Shown here: positions 11,660-24,071 of the stretch, piece by piece
Layout of the letters: the number at the start of each line of letters is the position of its first letter
How positions within the stretch are numbered: the stretch's first letter is position 1
Origin: Hofstenia miamia
Lineage: Eukaryota > Xenacoelomorpha > Acoela
NCBI GenBank assembly: GCA_004352715.1
Contig: SCFE01000006.1
Location: 1,933,217 to 1,997,216 of the forward strand
Reading direction: 5' to 3'
DNA length: 64,000 bases
Translations under genes and position numbers: made by a program
The notes under the pieces: generated by a model
The model's database searches: none
Told to the model about the DNA's origin: nothing
What the model saw: only the letters and a program-made list of their open reading frames with translations

Positions 11660-12200
11660 AAAGTGGATGGTATTAAGCGGTACTCAGTTGCTATCAAAAC
11701 TAATGATTTCAGATTTATCCATGTTAATTTCCATTATATTAACTTTCATCCAATGTTTGAGATTCGAAATGTCATTATCAAATTCATCTTCAGAGTTATT
11801 GAATGTTTTAATATCACCAGCATATACTAATATAGACGAAGTTGAACAATAAGCATACTATCATCAATGAAAGGTAGGAACAGAATTGGTCCCAAACCGG
11901 ATCCTTGTAATACTCCCTTCATTACTGGTTTAGACTTTGATACATGGGAATTTACAGTTTAAGAAAATTACCACCAATTTCAAATATATGCTCAAGTTTC
12001 ATAATAAACAAATCATGAGGTGCTTTTTGAAACTCTATATATGTTACACGAGATGGAGTGCTAGAATCCAAGCAATTGTCAACTTCTTCAATACAAAGTA
12101 ATAATTGCGATTGCGATATCGTAAAGAATCCTGATCGAATAAGTGTTGAGTTGTTAGAAATGGAATCAAAACAGTAAAGAATACTAGAGGAAATAGCTAC
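11660..12200 (-). mobile_element. Degenerate LINE reverse transcriptase fragment
   Basis: The minus strand reads YIEFQKAPHDLFIMKLEHI (the KAFDxVpHdlLixKL block), then MKGVLQGSGLGPILFLPFID (motif B and the LF..xIxD block), then VYAGDIKTFNNSEDE (FADD motif with the first Asp replaced by Gly) and ISNLKHWMKVNIMEINMDKS. These blocks are in order but split by stops and frameshifts. The catalytic FADD is lost, so the copy is dead. Confidence 0.8.
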
Positions 12201-13252
12201 ATCAAAATCAAGAGCATTATGAATTTTTTTACAGCCTAGATTGGAACAACCGCTAGTAGACGACTAGAAGTGACACTCGTATATAGAACATAAAATATAT
12301 CTACGAACAAGGTACATTAATGGATATATTGATAGATTACCCAAAATTGTACGAAAATACAAAATCTGTAAAATGTTCGAAAAAACAGATTAAATAGTAA
12401 AATTTAAATGTTCCAATAATACTAACACCCAATGTCAAAATTCATTAGTATTTTGAAGAATTATTATAGAAGTAATATCTAAGGCCTTACTGTAGCTGAT
12501 GATCAAGTTTAAACTTTGCTTATATGGAGTGTGAAAAGGTTTGATTTTGAAAATCGATCATTTCATGGCATAAGCATAGAAACGAAAAAAACAGAACAAT
12601 ATTTTGCAAACTCTTTACTATTTTTCTATTAAATATTAAATAAAATAATTTTTAAATTTAACTTTACAAATCCTTTAGCAACACACCTCCGACAGTCGTG
12701 TGCGCAACATCGGCAAGTTGAAAGGATACCGTTATTCTAAAGCACAAATTATTATTCAAGAATAAAATTATTTGCAACTTTTGTGCGATTTCTTTTAAAA
12801 AATATTTGTGAGTTGGTTTATTATGACTAACACAAAATATAATATAAAAATTTTTCTTCTAAAAGCAAAATATTTTAGGGAGGTTGTCGTTTCCATAGTC
12901 TTTAGACTGTCTCATTATTTAAACATTAGGTATCAAAAGAATTTCAACATTTTTAGAAAAATCGGATATCTCATTGAAAAAATTCATATTTGTATGTAAC
13001 TCAGGCATAAGTATAGTTTTTAGTGAATATATTCATCATTGCTTTCAAAGGCTTTCAATATTTCTTAACAGGCTCGGATAAAATTTTTGCGTTAAAATAT
13101 CTCTAGTAGGAATAGGGTCAACAGACATTGACATATTTTCAAATATCAAGAAGTAGAAATCATCAACATTGGACATTTACAAAATTGGTTAACGTAAAGA
13201 ATTCCTAAAAATTGTGCGCATGATGTTAATTAAATTTAAATAATTTCCTTAC
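12201..13252. other. Flank and presumed intron 2 of the MIF-like gene
   Basis: AT-rich. The MIF-like gene on the minus strand needs a short third exon (about 20 codons) below 13253. I read this stretch for the expected C-terminal W-N-x-x-T-F motif and did not find it. No other feature was recognised. Confidence 0.3.
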
Positions 13253-13425
13253 CGTGATTTTTCTATTCCATGGAATTCATTAATTTTCTCAGTAATCAAA
13301 TTGCCCAATTGTTTTACTCTTTCTTCTTCAGGGAGACTTGGCATTACGATATTAATGAAGGCACAAGGAGCAATACTTCCATTCCATAGCACTTTAGAAT
13401 CAGCATTCAACATAAGAACTACATC
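13253..13425 (-). CDS. MIF: MIF-family gene, exon 2
   Basis: After an acceptor (TTCTTAG) the minus strand codes DVVLMLNADSKVLWNGS, then PCAFINIVMPSLPEEERVKQ, then LGNLITEKINEFHGIEKSR, followed by donor GTAAGG. This aligns with exon 2 of animal MIF (the GGSxEPCA strand and the helix LLxERLxIxxDR). The exon is 173 bp, starts in phase 0 and ends in phase 2, which to my knowledge are the length and phases of human MIF exon 2. The paired catalytic-domain exon 1 lies at 13684-13797. Unspliced, the frame would stop two codons after the donor. Confidence 0.85.
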
Positions 13426-13683
13426 CTAAGAACTTTAAATTCATGATCATTTATTATTTTTCTGGTTTTACATCAACAGTTAATAACTAAACTGAATGCT
13501 TCAGTAAGAAAAATTTCTCTGATCTGCATTTTTATTCACAGTAATTTTTGTTGAGATTTTCCATGATGACTGTTAAGAATCAAAATGTGTTCGTAAGTTA
13601 AACAGATATGTCTTATTTCAAATGGTCATCATGAAATGTTATGCCTTATGTATATTACTAAAAATAATTTATCACAGTCTTAC

Positions 13684-13797
13684 ATCAGCAGGAACTCCTG
13701 TGTATTCTTCAATTAACTTCAGCACGCGATCGCCTCGTTCTTTGACGTCACCAAGCTGGTCATAGCGAAGATTAGTAGTGATACTAATGTAAGGCAT
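13684..13797 (-). CDS. MIF: MIF-family gene, exon 1 (Met-Pro N-terminus)
   Basis: ATG at 13797 opens a 38-codon exon beginning MPYISITTNLRYDQL and ending TGVPAD, followed by donor GTAAGA in phase 0. MIF proteins are small homotrimeric cytokines with phenylpyruvate/dopachrome tautomerase activity that uses the N-terminal proline exposed after Met removal; Pro2 is present. The first beta strand and helix 1 are as in the family, and the intron position near codon 38 matches the vertebrate one (codon 36). Intron 1 is 258 bp. A third exon of about 20 codons was not located, so the gene model is incomplete at its 3' end. Confidence 0.85.
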
Positions 13798-16700
13798 TGC
13801 GCTAAATTATGAAAAACTATAAATACAACTTTTTGAAAATGATTGAATAAGTACCGCTGTGTTTCTTCAATTCCTTTTGGAATGCCATTGAATACGTGTT
13901 TCAAAGATATGAGACTAACATACTATGTACTATTACTAATATTGTATTTAAGTTTTCAATCCCTAGCAAGTTATGTTCACATGCTCAGTGTGTATTTTCA
14001 GTTATGCTGGAATTTTAACTTTAAATATAATCACTTAGATCTCCATTAATGGGCTTCGTCTAATCTGTTAATCAATCATTTGAGAGTGATTTGCATTCAA
14101 GTTTTCGCCTTAGATAAAACAAATATTGAATTTGTACACGACACGCCTCAATGGGTTCGGGGGGGGGGCTATTACGTAGAAAAACAGCTAAGGTAAAATA
14201 GTGAACCTTCTCAAGCAGTTGAATCACAGAAATACATTTTGAACATTACGTTAGATCACTTCTACCAATAGTTGTTTTCACATTTCAGCATTAGCCTTGA
14301 CAGCTTAGATGGTTTGAGTTACTATCAGTTGTGCGGCATCAACACATTGGAAATGGCAGCAGAGTGGTGGAGTGGTTATATTCTTGTATTTTGGCTGACA
14401 AAATTCTTTGTCTGTAAAAGGGATACTACGACTTTCCCAGTGTTACCATGGTTACTAAATCTGCAAGATTCGTTTTTTAAAGAAATTACAATACAGAATT
14501 CTTTTCTCAATAATGTCATCAAAAAAATGACTTTCCCTGCTGCCTCTTCGGTATTAAATTCTATTGAAAACCAATGATCAATTGTCACAGTCGTGTTAAA
14601 CATGTATTTCAATGGAAATGTCCCATTTTAAAAGGCGAATTTTATATGAACAATCAGTATTTATCCATTTTGTACATATTTTTTGAAAACGTTCAAGCTT
14701 GAGCCCATCTGTTAAGCATGCACATCATGCAAGTGAATGAATTCAATTTGAAAGAATCTAAGATTCATATAGCTTTAACTTGCAACTTGATGATTTGCTT
14801 ATCAATCTGTTGATGTAATAAAGAAATTCAAATACTAAGAACTCAATTTGAAGGACAAAAAGTTTTTCTGCTAAATGATATTCGCAAGAGCACTTATCTA
14901 CAATAAATGGAATTAAAATAGATTCTTCTAAATTCAAAAGTATATTGGTTTTCACAAACAGGTAATTTACAATGCAAAGAAGCAAGGCTTTATAAATAGA
15001 TGGTAATGAGCAAACAACAGCCAAACCTTTTTAAATATCTATAATTCGGCGAACAGAGAAAGCTTAAGTAAGATGAGGATTGGCTTATAATTACATATAT
15101 TGCTTCTATTGCGCTTTTCCAAATATGGATATAATGCTACCTTTCCCAATAATTTCAAAGATTGGAAAATATAAAGGATATTTCCTTTGTATAATCTTTT
15201 AAATACAAGCTAGGTAAACCATCTAAAAACATCTTGCAATGTGAAAATGCAACATAATTACTTGAATATCATTAAACGCCGAGCTAATTTCTAATGAACT
15301 ACTAATAGAATCAGAATTTTAATAGATTCTAGAAGGAAGTAGTATGGCATTATTGAATAGAGAGGTTTGTAGCAATTATCAACATGTTATCTTTAGGAAC
15401 CTTTTTAACAAGCGAATACCAACTTTAACTAATTATAACAAGCTAATTAGAAGCTAATTGTACACAGAAATTCTAAATTTTTTCTATGTACGCAAAACCA
15501 GACTATTGAAATTGCGAAGAGTGAAAAATGGAGAGGAATTGATTTTCCTGATCTACAGTTCCCAAAAACAGAACGAGACATTCTACTAATGATTCTGCAG
15601 TTAGTGAAATGATAGAGATCGAAATTTTGAATATAGCAAGCAAGAGTGAGTTGATTTGTTGGGATTTCAATGTGCTGATTGCTGTCTGTCCTCGAACTGA
15701 CATTATTTCAATCTGCCTCAATAAATTGCTTGATAGTATACAAATTTGATATTGATCTAACTAGTACTTCAAATTTGTGAAATATTAGCAAGTATATACA
15801 GGTATGCAATTTATTCTAATCTTGAGTCTCTAGTTGCAATTGGAATTCGTATCTACTTAAAAACAGCATTCATTTTAAAAACATTCAGCTCAAATGAATT
15901 GAATTAATTAAAATAAACTGCAAAAAAGCTAAAAAAAAATATAAACAGGGTACTAAATATTGAAAAATATACATGTTCCTTCCTTACTCATTTAACAGTT
16001 TGATCTTTTACATATTGCTTATGCATTAGGGATAGTGGTTAAAGAATTTTACTGCGGGTTTTTGTTCAAAGGCTCCATAATTAGTTGATGACTTAGATTA
16101 GGTTAGAAAAACACAAAACATGCCCAGGAATTTTTTAAATTCTTATTGTTTCTTGAAAAAATTTTAATCGCTTATTACTCACTAACTAATAAAGCCTTAA
16201 TGGGTTATATACACAAAAAGAAAATGCTAAGCATAGTTGTTCCCATAGACTTTCGAACTTCTGATTACCTGAACATTAGTCATGGTGAGAGTTTAAATTT
16301 AAAAGAAAATGGAAAATGTCATTGAAAAAATTGTGAATCTTTTTGGGCACAGCAATACTCTTCATTACAAATTTTCAACATTGCGTACGAGCACATTCAT
16401 CAATAGTTGTTTCCATATCTCAGGGTGTTCAAATTTCATTGAATGCAGTTCTTGTTCTTTATAATGCCCATGGGTAATTTGGGGTTAAATTGGACAATTC
16501 GTTCTTCATTGTCATTTATTTGTTATAATATTGACAAACGCAGACTACATTCTTTCACTATTTGTATATTTAGGCATTTATACACTAAAAATGTATAAAA
16601 ATCTGAGAAAGTATGAAATATTTCTTGGAAGTCGAGATCATTGTATAGTCCGGGGAAAGTGTAAAACAGCAAATTAAAGCATTTTGCACTCGGTTCTAAT

Positions 16701-18540
16701 ATTATATTAAGTTCTTGTGTAAAGGAAACAAAGTAGCGGAATATTGTTTGTTATGGTTCCAAATCCCGTTTCATTTTTCAATCCTGGACTGGTATTCGAA
16801 ATTTTTCAGTCCGGGGATTACAGATGAAGTTCTATTCATTATCATTCTACATTTTAAGAATGCATAGGAAGGCCATTCTGTTTTCAGAAAAATCTTTTCT
16901 AGCACGATGCATTATATAGTCGACCGACTTTCACTATGCAGATATACATATACTTGAGAAAACATTATTTTACTATTTCATGAACTTCCAGTTTAATAAT
17001 GCATTTTGTATTAATAAGTTTTTCTTGATCCACTCCAAAAGTTGTCTGTCAACGCTTGAATTTGACTATTTGACTTTTTTGAACACCGGAAAAATACTTC
17101 TATTCATAGGTTTACAAGCTTCACACAAAATCGCAGGTAATAAAAAGAAGTATTAAGACTACTGGTTAAGAATTATGCAGTGTTATATTTTTAGAAAAAG
17201 CATTCTGCATGAAGATTTAAGCCGACTAAATCTTCAAAGATTTTATTGTGGGCAATAATTCGCCAAAAAAATTCAGCACATTAATTCGAATAAATATTAA
17301 ATGAATAATTTAACTTCGTTTGCAAATTTCAGAATTCACCAGGTGTACAGGATATGTTCCCTACTATTACTATGAATCAAATTTGGGCAAGAATAAATAT
17401 TTTTACTCAAATGTATTTATTTTTTTGAATATTACATACATTTGATTTTAGAGAAAATCGGCGCAGGATAAAAAAGGGTATTCTCAAATATGATTTATTT
17501 TATTTTTTACTTTAATTCTATTGTGATTTATTAGAAATAGAAACATAATATGATTGAACAATAAGTATAAAGTGTACTCACAGCGATTCAATAAAAATGT
17601 GTAAACAATACAACAAGGAAGTGTGCCCACTCATATTAAATAGACAGGTTGTATTTTATGCGATGGACTGAATTCATTTGATACAATTACCTTAAAAATT
17701 GGTTCATCTGAATAACGTTTTCTTTAGCGTTAAATCACCTGGTGTCCATTTTATAGGACAAACCGTTTTTTCCACATTTAAAAAGTATTTACTCCAAGCC
17801 TATTAGCAAGCTTGAAAATCTGAAAATATCTGCCGATTCCATATCTCCTCATTTTTAAATTAGACTTTTGTTACTCTGTCCTATCAAATATTATAATTTC
17901 TAAATTGTCATATTTTTCATTTACAACAAAATTCGATATCGTATTCATGCAAAGCATTTCAAATAATCTCTTAAAATATTAATGCTTTTCATTGCTGTTT
18001 GTATTGTCAGAGTGTAATTAGTAAATCTATTTTATGGAATTATTGTTAGGTTATTTTTAGCAGTAATTTTTTAGAAAATAGTGTATTTCTTATGTAATTT
18101 CTAAATTGACGCAAAATATTAGCTGAAGCATGCAATTAAGTACTTTTAACATAGACTTCAACTACATAACACTGTCTTTGTGTTGGCATACCTATTGTGC
18201 CTCAAATTGTTTTGTTAGGACTTCATGAATTTTTCAATTATTTTACTTAATTGAAGAAATGATTATTTTTTCATTTAGAGGTCTATTAAATTTTAGAAAA
18301 TTTATTATTGAATAGTTTAGCATAGAATTTCTATTAGAAATACAATATAATTTAATGAATAATTTGATGTCGCTGCTACATATGTACGCTATATGGCACA
18401 TGATAGATACTCTCACTAAATTTAAAAATGTGGAATCATTCAATGATTGATTGCCTGAATTGATTGTCATTCTAATATATTTTTTTGGAATAATTAATGA
18501 AAATATAAAATTAACAAGTACTAAATAAAAGTTTTGCAGC

Positions 18541-18544
18541 TATA

Positions 18545-18580
<36 letters not shown>
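18541..18580. repeat. (TA)n microsatellite
   Basis: About 20 TA units with one interruption. Confidence 0.95.
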
Positions 18581-18583
<3 letters not shown>

Positions 18584-19100
18584 GGGTTATGACTAAAAAT
18601 ATTCGTTGTTGAAACCATGCACAAAGTAGGAACTTTTATGTGTAGATAACGGAAATTTGAATTCTTTTGAAAAGGTCCCCAACAAATGACCTAAAAACAC
18701 AAAAAATAGGTTTTTACAAAAAAATTGAACCGTTTTTCCGTTTTTCAGCAACAGAGGGAATTTTTTTTGCTTTATTCTAGAGATTATTTACTAAAACTAC
18801 TAGAAAGCTTAGTTACAAAAATCGTTAAAAACAGTTAGTACTGCATGCAAAATATCAAAAAATGTTCAAAATAAATTTTTGCTATGATAATTAGATTTAT
18901 TCAGATGTTTTAAAAAATTCAATATGTTTTAAATTATTCCAGTAGAAGTGTAAGTTTTAATAAGTTTAAAAATGAAAAAATAAAAAAGGGGAAAGTTTAA
19001 ACAATTTTTTTATACATTGACGTTGCTAATGTCATCGGGATAAAATTTTTCCTCGAATATAAAGGGTTTCATTTTTGTATTGTAGAAAAAGCAAAATGCC

Positions 19101-19102
<2 letters not shown>

Positions 19103-19139
<37 letters not shown>
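19103..19139. repeat. (TA)n microsatellite
   Basis: About 18 uninterrupted TA units. Confidence 0.95.
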
Positions 19140-19141
<2 letters not shown>

Positions 19142-19524
19142 CATATTTCAAATTTAGATCCTCGTTAAAAATGAAGTTTTGCTCTCAAAATCCCTTATTG
19201 CCAAATATTTAAATTTACCACAATTCCCCTTTTCTAGCATATTGAGACTCAATCGACAAATTATCATTGATAAAATGCATTAGACGTTTTCAGGAAATCT
19301 TTACATCTTTGATGACGTCAACTAAATATAAATCCCATAACGTATTTTTCCAGAAAGCCTATTTTTGAATTGCATTATTCTTATTAGGTTATGCAAATGC
19401 CTTTTCATAGATGGAAATTTGGCAACAAAGAATTACCCTAATTATTGATCTAAACTTTAAACATTTTGAAGTTTTTTGTGCAGTATTCTTAGGCAAAACT
19501 GCATCAGGTTGTTGAAACGTCACT

Positions 19525-19529
19525 TATAT

Positions 19530-19602
<73 letters not shown>
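19525..19602. repeat. (TA)n microsatellite, longest in the window
   Basis: About 38 TA units with a short ACATG interruption near the start. It accounts for the Tyr-Ile repeats of the minus-strand ORF read through it, which is not a gene. Confidence 0.95.
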
Positions 19603-19605
<3 letters not shown>

Positions 19606-22434
19606 GGTATAAAAATGTAAATGTAGGTTTTTAAATTAAAATTTTTGCGCACCTTTACAATTATGATGGAATGTTTTCCCAAAGAGTGCACTAAATGTAA
19701 TTTTCCGAGCCATAACAATTTGTTAGTATTTGTTTTTCTGTGTGTAATTTCAATTCATTCGTATAAAATTTTTGCACAACATTAATATTTTTATGATTTT
19801 TAGAGTGCATAATTGGGCAGGGTTATCCAATAGCCTGATAAGCCTATACACCAGGGTTAAAAGGTTAGGGATACCGAAAAGCACTATGTGCATTTCTTTA
19901 TAAAAAAATTTATTTATGACTATATTAAGTTTTAAGAGTTACCGACTTTATCACTTGATGCAAACAGAAGCTCTTTAATATAATTAAGTAATTTGTTAAA
20001 ATTAAGTTTTATATATTTGTCAAGAATCACTGACGTAAAAATAGTTTCATTTAACCAATAGCAAAGACAACCAGAATAATAGGACTCCGAGCAAATACAA
20101 TAGGCTAAAAATATGTAGGCTTGCAAAAATATAGTATGCAAATACATGTATTTCTATTTTTTCATTATTTATTATGCCTCATATCGAGAACTGAAAATTA
20201 TTCCTTAACCTTTAACAGCTCAGAAATTTTCTATTACTAAAAAATTAATAAAGATATTCACCATGGGATAAAAGAGCGTTTCATTTTTCATGTTCGAACT
20301 AAAATCGTGGCTCGACACTGTCCAATTGCGGCAAACGGCTTGCCTCAATGGGTTTGGGAGGCCTATCACATATTAGTTAACAATTAAAGTTCGTTATTGC
20401 CCCCATGAGCTCCAATCTATATAATTACATGAATGTTAGGTATGATGAGAATTTATATCCATGACTCACGACTTCCAAGTTTCCTAATGAGCTTGGAAAA
20501 AGTTCTTTGAAAGGTGGAAAAACAGTTTGGTCCTGTTAAAAATACACCACGTTGTTTAAGATAAAACATTTTTAGTGTCACCAACATAAATTTTGAAGAT
20601 CTTTTCCACTCTAATGGCAAAGAACATGAACAGACATACAGTAAGACGTGAGAATATTTGTTAAGCGTAATTATTACGACTCATTACACTTACATTATTA
20701 GAGACCTAAATGAATGAATGTAATTGTACGAATGATGTTGGTTCATAATTATTATTAGAATTCTAATATAAATAATCAAGACATAAAGTGAACCTAGTTA
20801 TTTTTACACTATTGTAATGCTTCCCTGTTCTATAATTATGTTCTATAACGTTTATGATGTTAGTCAAAATAATTCAATACACAGTCATTGTTCATAATAT
20901 CAGAATGTATTATAGTTATAGCTGAAACCAAGAAATGCCTTGATTCAAGAATTTGATTATGTTTATTCAATGTTTTCCCAAAAATCCAAACGATGACAAA
21001 GTCATTCATTTTCACTGCCATGACGAATTCCAGCTTCTTTAGAAATATTTGAGTCCCAATTCCTTTCAAGGCTTGACATTGCATTTCCTGCAATGATTTT
21101 TTGTAAGGCTGTCTCCTAAAAATTCATAATTTTATGGCCTAAAAGGCAAATCTAACTTAATCGGGCACTGGTTTATATTATAGTGTGAATTAGAACTGAT
21201 TTGTTAAACAATTTTGTTAATTCCAAATTTATTCTTTTTTTCAAGTCATTTTGAAAAATATGAGAATATTTTTAACATAGTGGCCCAGAAAGATGCTTTG
21301 GAAAGAGTTTTCTCAATATAAAAAGTGAATTAATCATTCAAGATCAGTTTCAACTCACCAATACACTTCAATACTGGCAAATATTTTTTGAATTTTATGA
21401 AATAGTCGTGCTGTTTCTTACATACTTAAAATGTTTTTCCCAGCGTTGCTAGAATTGTAAAAAAATTTTACATACAAGATATTCATGGTGAAATTTAGTG
21501 CTTTCGGCAATTTATAGTAAAGTGCTTGTCTCCTTCCGAGGTTAGCTTTGGTCTAACACTTAAACAATATAACACTTGAAATAAAGGCATTGTATGCGAT
21601 AACCACAAAAGCACTTTAATAAGCAAATTACATAAGACGGCGCTCAATTAAAAAATGCTGCGTTAAATTGTAGTTTAAATTTTGCGGTTGCTTTTTCATT
21701 TGAATTGCTGATAACCAGTAGAAGATACAATAATAAACTATAAGTTTGCACTTAGCACTGAGGCGGTGGGCTCGGACAAGTGTGGGCGAGCATGGAACAC
21801 TGAACTAAGTAACTGTCAATTTTAGAGATTGTGAAATTTGTGTGTTTAATAACCTTTGTATTTATTTGGTATTTTAGTTGAACCTTGGAAGATTGATTAT
21901 CATACATTTTGTAGTTTTTTGAATGAATACTTCCAATTTGAGCAAAATCACAATTTTGAAATCAATATAATTCGCTATTTTTTACAGGTTTGCCGTTGAA
22001 ATGAAAATCTCGCATCAAATCAAATCAACAGACTGTTGCTAACTGATATCAATTGATATCAATTCAAATCAACAGTATTACATTATTTGATACAATGTAT
22101 TCTTTACTTATTTCAATGAAATTCACTAACTTGCGAGCTCATGTGCTTAAACAGAGCACATGACTTAATTACTAATGCAATCTTCATTGCACTGCAGCAG
22201 ATATATATTTTGATAAATATTTATCCTAAATTTTTGCATGCTTACAAATCCAGGATGTTCTTTATTAGTAATATTTCAACCATATTTAGTAAGTCAATTC
22301 TTAAATTATAGATCTGCTTGAAAGTGTTGCACATTACAGTTAATATGAAATTGTTCTACATATGATAGGGCCTAGCTATACAAACACTCAAGAAAAATAA
22401 ATAAATAAATAAATATATTAAAATTATATGTATG

Positions 22435-23957
22435 CGACCACTGTGTAACAAAAAAAATTATTGCGCTCATTCTGTATGATGACAATAAAAAGTGCCACTC
22501 TGTACACAATTTTTTACAAATCCAACTCTGTACGATATAATTGGTGGGAAAAAATTATAACTCCCGATCTGCATAAATTTTTTTCAAAACTAACAAAAAA
22601 CACTGAAAAACCAAACTTAAAAACATATTACACACAAAAATACAAATGTATTTATGGCTTTAAGTGCTTAGCTGCAAATCGAAGCTTGTTGCAAATTCTT
22701 GATACAGTCTCTTCTGAAAAATCTTTTCAAACAGTTTAAGAAGGGCTTTCACATTATTATTCCAGTTACAATTTTTACTAAAAGTATTCAAGGCATTTAT
22801 AAATTCGAATCTTTGTTTTTCTAATGGACTTGAAATCCTTCCTTTTGAAGTTATTGGTATTGAAAGCACATACATAGCTGATAGATGGGAAATGATTGAC
22901 TGAATATATTCCTTTTTTGCCGTTTCAATTGTGTGGCCAGTTTGACGAAGGTGTGCTTGCTTTACTTTTTCAGAAATCATTCAATATATCATTATCCCAC
23001 AACTTCCTTACAGACGTTGAATTAAAATTGAATTTAGAATATGAAGGTAAGTAATGTTGTATTGACATTGGGATAAAAATATTTTGATTTTTATTACCAA
23101 AAATTAATTCAAAATGCACACCATGTGTTTTTTATATGAATTTATGAGCATGTTCATGTTTTGAACATAAATAGGTGTAGCAGCAATCGCAACGGAATTT
23201 TTATACCCAGTCTTATGTTTGGTGTTCGCTAATGATTTGCCATTCTTTAGTTCTTCAATATATTTTAATGTTAAATGCAAGTAGTGATGAAGGGCGACAA
23301 GTTAAACGAGACTGCAAATAAAAAAACAGGGGCTTGCAAATGCGCATTATCAATTTTTATAGCATTCTTAAAATGGTCAGTCCAGACACCTTTAATTGTT
23401 TGCTTAACTACCGTCATTGCATTTATGGAGGGTATCTTCGACAACATTATATTTTTACTTAAAAATTTTTCACGTGCTGCAGAACGACTGAAATCGGAGC
23501 GTATTTCTTTAATTGTTTGCTTGGTCGCTCTACGAACACTAAGTTTTCGTCTTCTTTTGACATAAACTCTTATTAATCTAAAACCTTTTGTCAAAAATAA
23601 GTTAAGAACAAAGTCATACCATATTACATCCAGCTGATGCATTAATATTTCGCGTCAAGGCTTCAAATTCGGAATCATCAGACCAAATATCCATCGCTAT
23701 TTTGAAACATGTACAAAACGGTAACTAAAATTTTTGAGTTTACAGAATGGGATTATAAAAATTCATCATTTTAATAAAATTCCGTGACTTAGCAAAAAAT
23801 ATATGCAATTACCGTAAAGTTGCGTTGTTAAAATATTTTAAAATTCTTTCAAGTCGTTTCAAATTTACACGTTAGTCCCACTGTGTACTATGAAAAATCT
23901 GACCCGACTTCCACTGTGTACGCCTTTTTCGGAATTTCCCTTTACACACTCGGACTA
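22435..23957 (-). mobile_element. Unidentified nested element with subterminal repeats and decayed ORFs
   Basis: The element is flanked by a 9-bp repeat ATATGTATG (22426-22434 and 23958-23966). The motif CCACT[GC]TGTAC and close variants occur at 22438, 22468, 22495 and 22523 on the left (spacing 27-30 bp) and at 23878 and 23911 on the right, all on the same strand. The ends CGACCACTGTGTAA and (minus) AGTCCGAGTGTGTAA are loosely inverted. Between them the minus strand codes MDIWSDDSEFEALTRNIN, then in another frame KRRRKLSVRRATKQTIKEIR to about 23275, then IEELKNGKSLANTKHKTGYK, then QAHLRQTGHTIETAKKEYIQ to 22660. I do not recognise the protein; frameshifts or introns separate the blocks. The right-hand flank is itself a (TATG)n tract, so the 9-bp duplication could be coincidental. 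Confidence 0.45.
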
Positions 23958-24027
23958 ATATGTATGTATGTATGTATATATATATATATATATGTATGTA
24001 TATATGTATATATATATATATATATAT
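23957..24027. repeat. (TATG)n/(TA)n microsatellite
   Basis: A mixed TATG and TA tract at the junction between the nested element and the right arm of the hAT element. Confidence 0.9.
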
Positions 24028-24071
24028 CAACATGTTGATATCAATTCAAATCACTATCAACGGCAATCCTG

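Larger units (their letters stand above)
13798..21984. other. Long AT-rich region with no gene recognised
   Basis: The contents I can name are (TA)n tracts at 18541-18580, 19103-19139 and 19525-19602, a run of nine or more G near 14160, and a short repeated phrase (GCCTCAATGGGTT[CT]GGG) at about 14145 and 20344. On the minus strand near 21117-21000 a T-rich acceptor-like site precedes a codon-like stretch (ETALQKIIAGNAMSSLERNW) that I cannot assign. Short ORFs at 14272-14612, 15503-15721 and 18243-18470 match no family I recognise. Confidence 0.5.
21985..24071. mobile_element. hAT-type DNA transposon/MITE, split by a nested element
   Basis: The left end reads CAGGTTTGCCGTTGA (21985-21999) and the right end is its reverse complement with one mismatch (24057-24071, CAGGATTGCCGTTGA on the minus strand). 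The flanks are a perfect 8-bp direct repeat, ATTTTTTA, at 21977-21984 and 24072-24079. A CAGG start with an 8-bp target-site duplication is the hAT signature. A 19-bp internal repeat (TTGATATCAATTCAAATCA) sits near both ends at 22053 and 24035. Removing the insert at 22435-23957 and one copy of its 9-bp flank leaves about 555 bp with no transposase, so this is a non-autonomous element. Confidence 0.8.

Noticed and set aside
19524-19718. 64-aa protein rich in Tyr-Ile
   Set aside because: It is the translation of a (TA)n microsatellite.
22438-22540. CRISPR array suggested by 27-30-bp spaced repeats
   Set aside because: The shared word is about 11 bp, variable, and present in only four copies in an animal genome; subterminal transposon repeats fit better.
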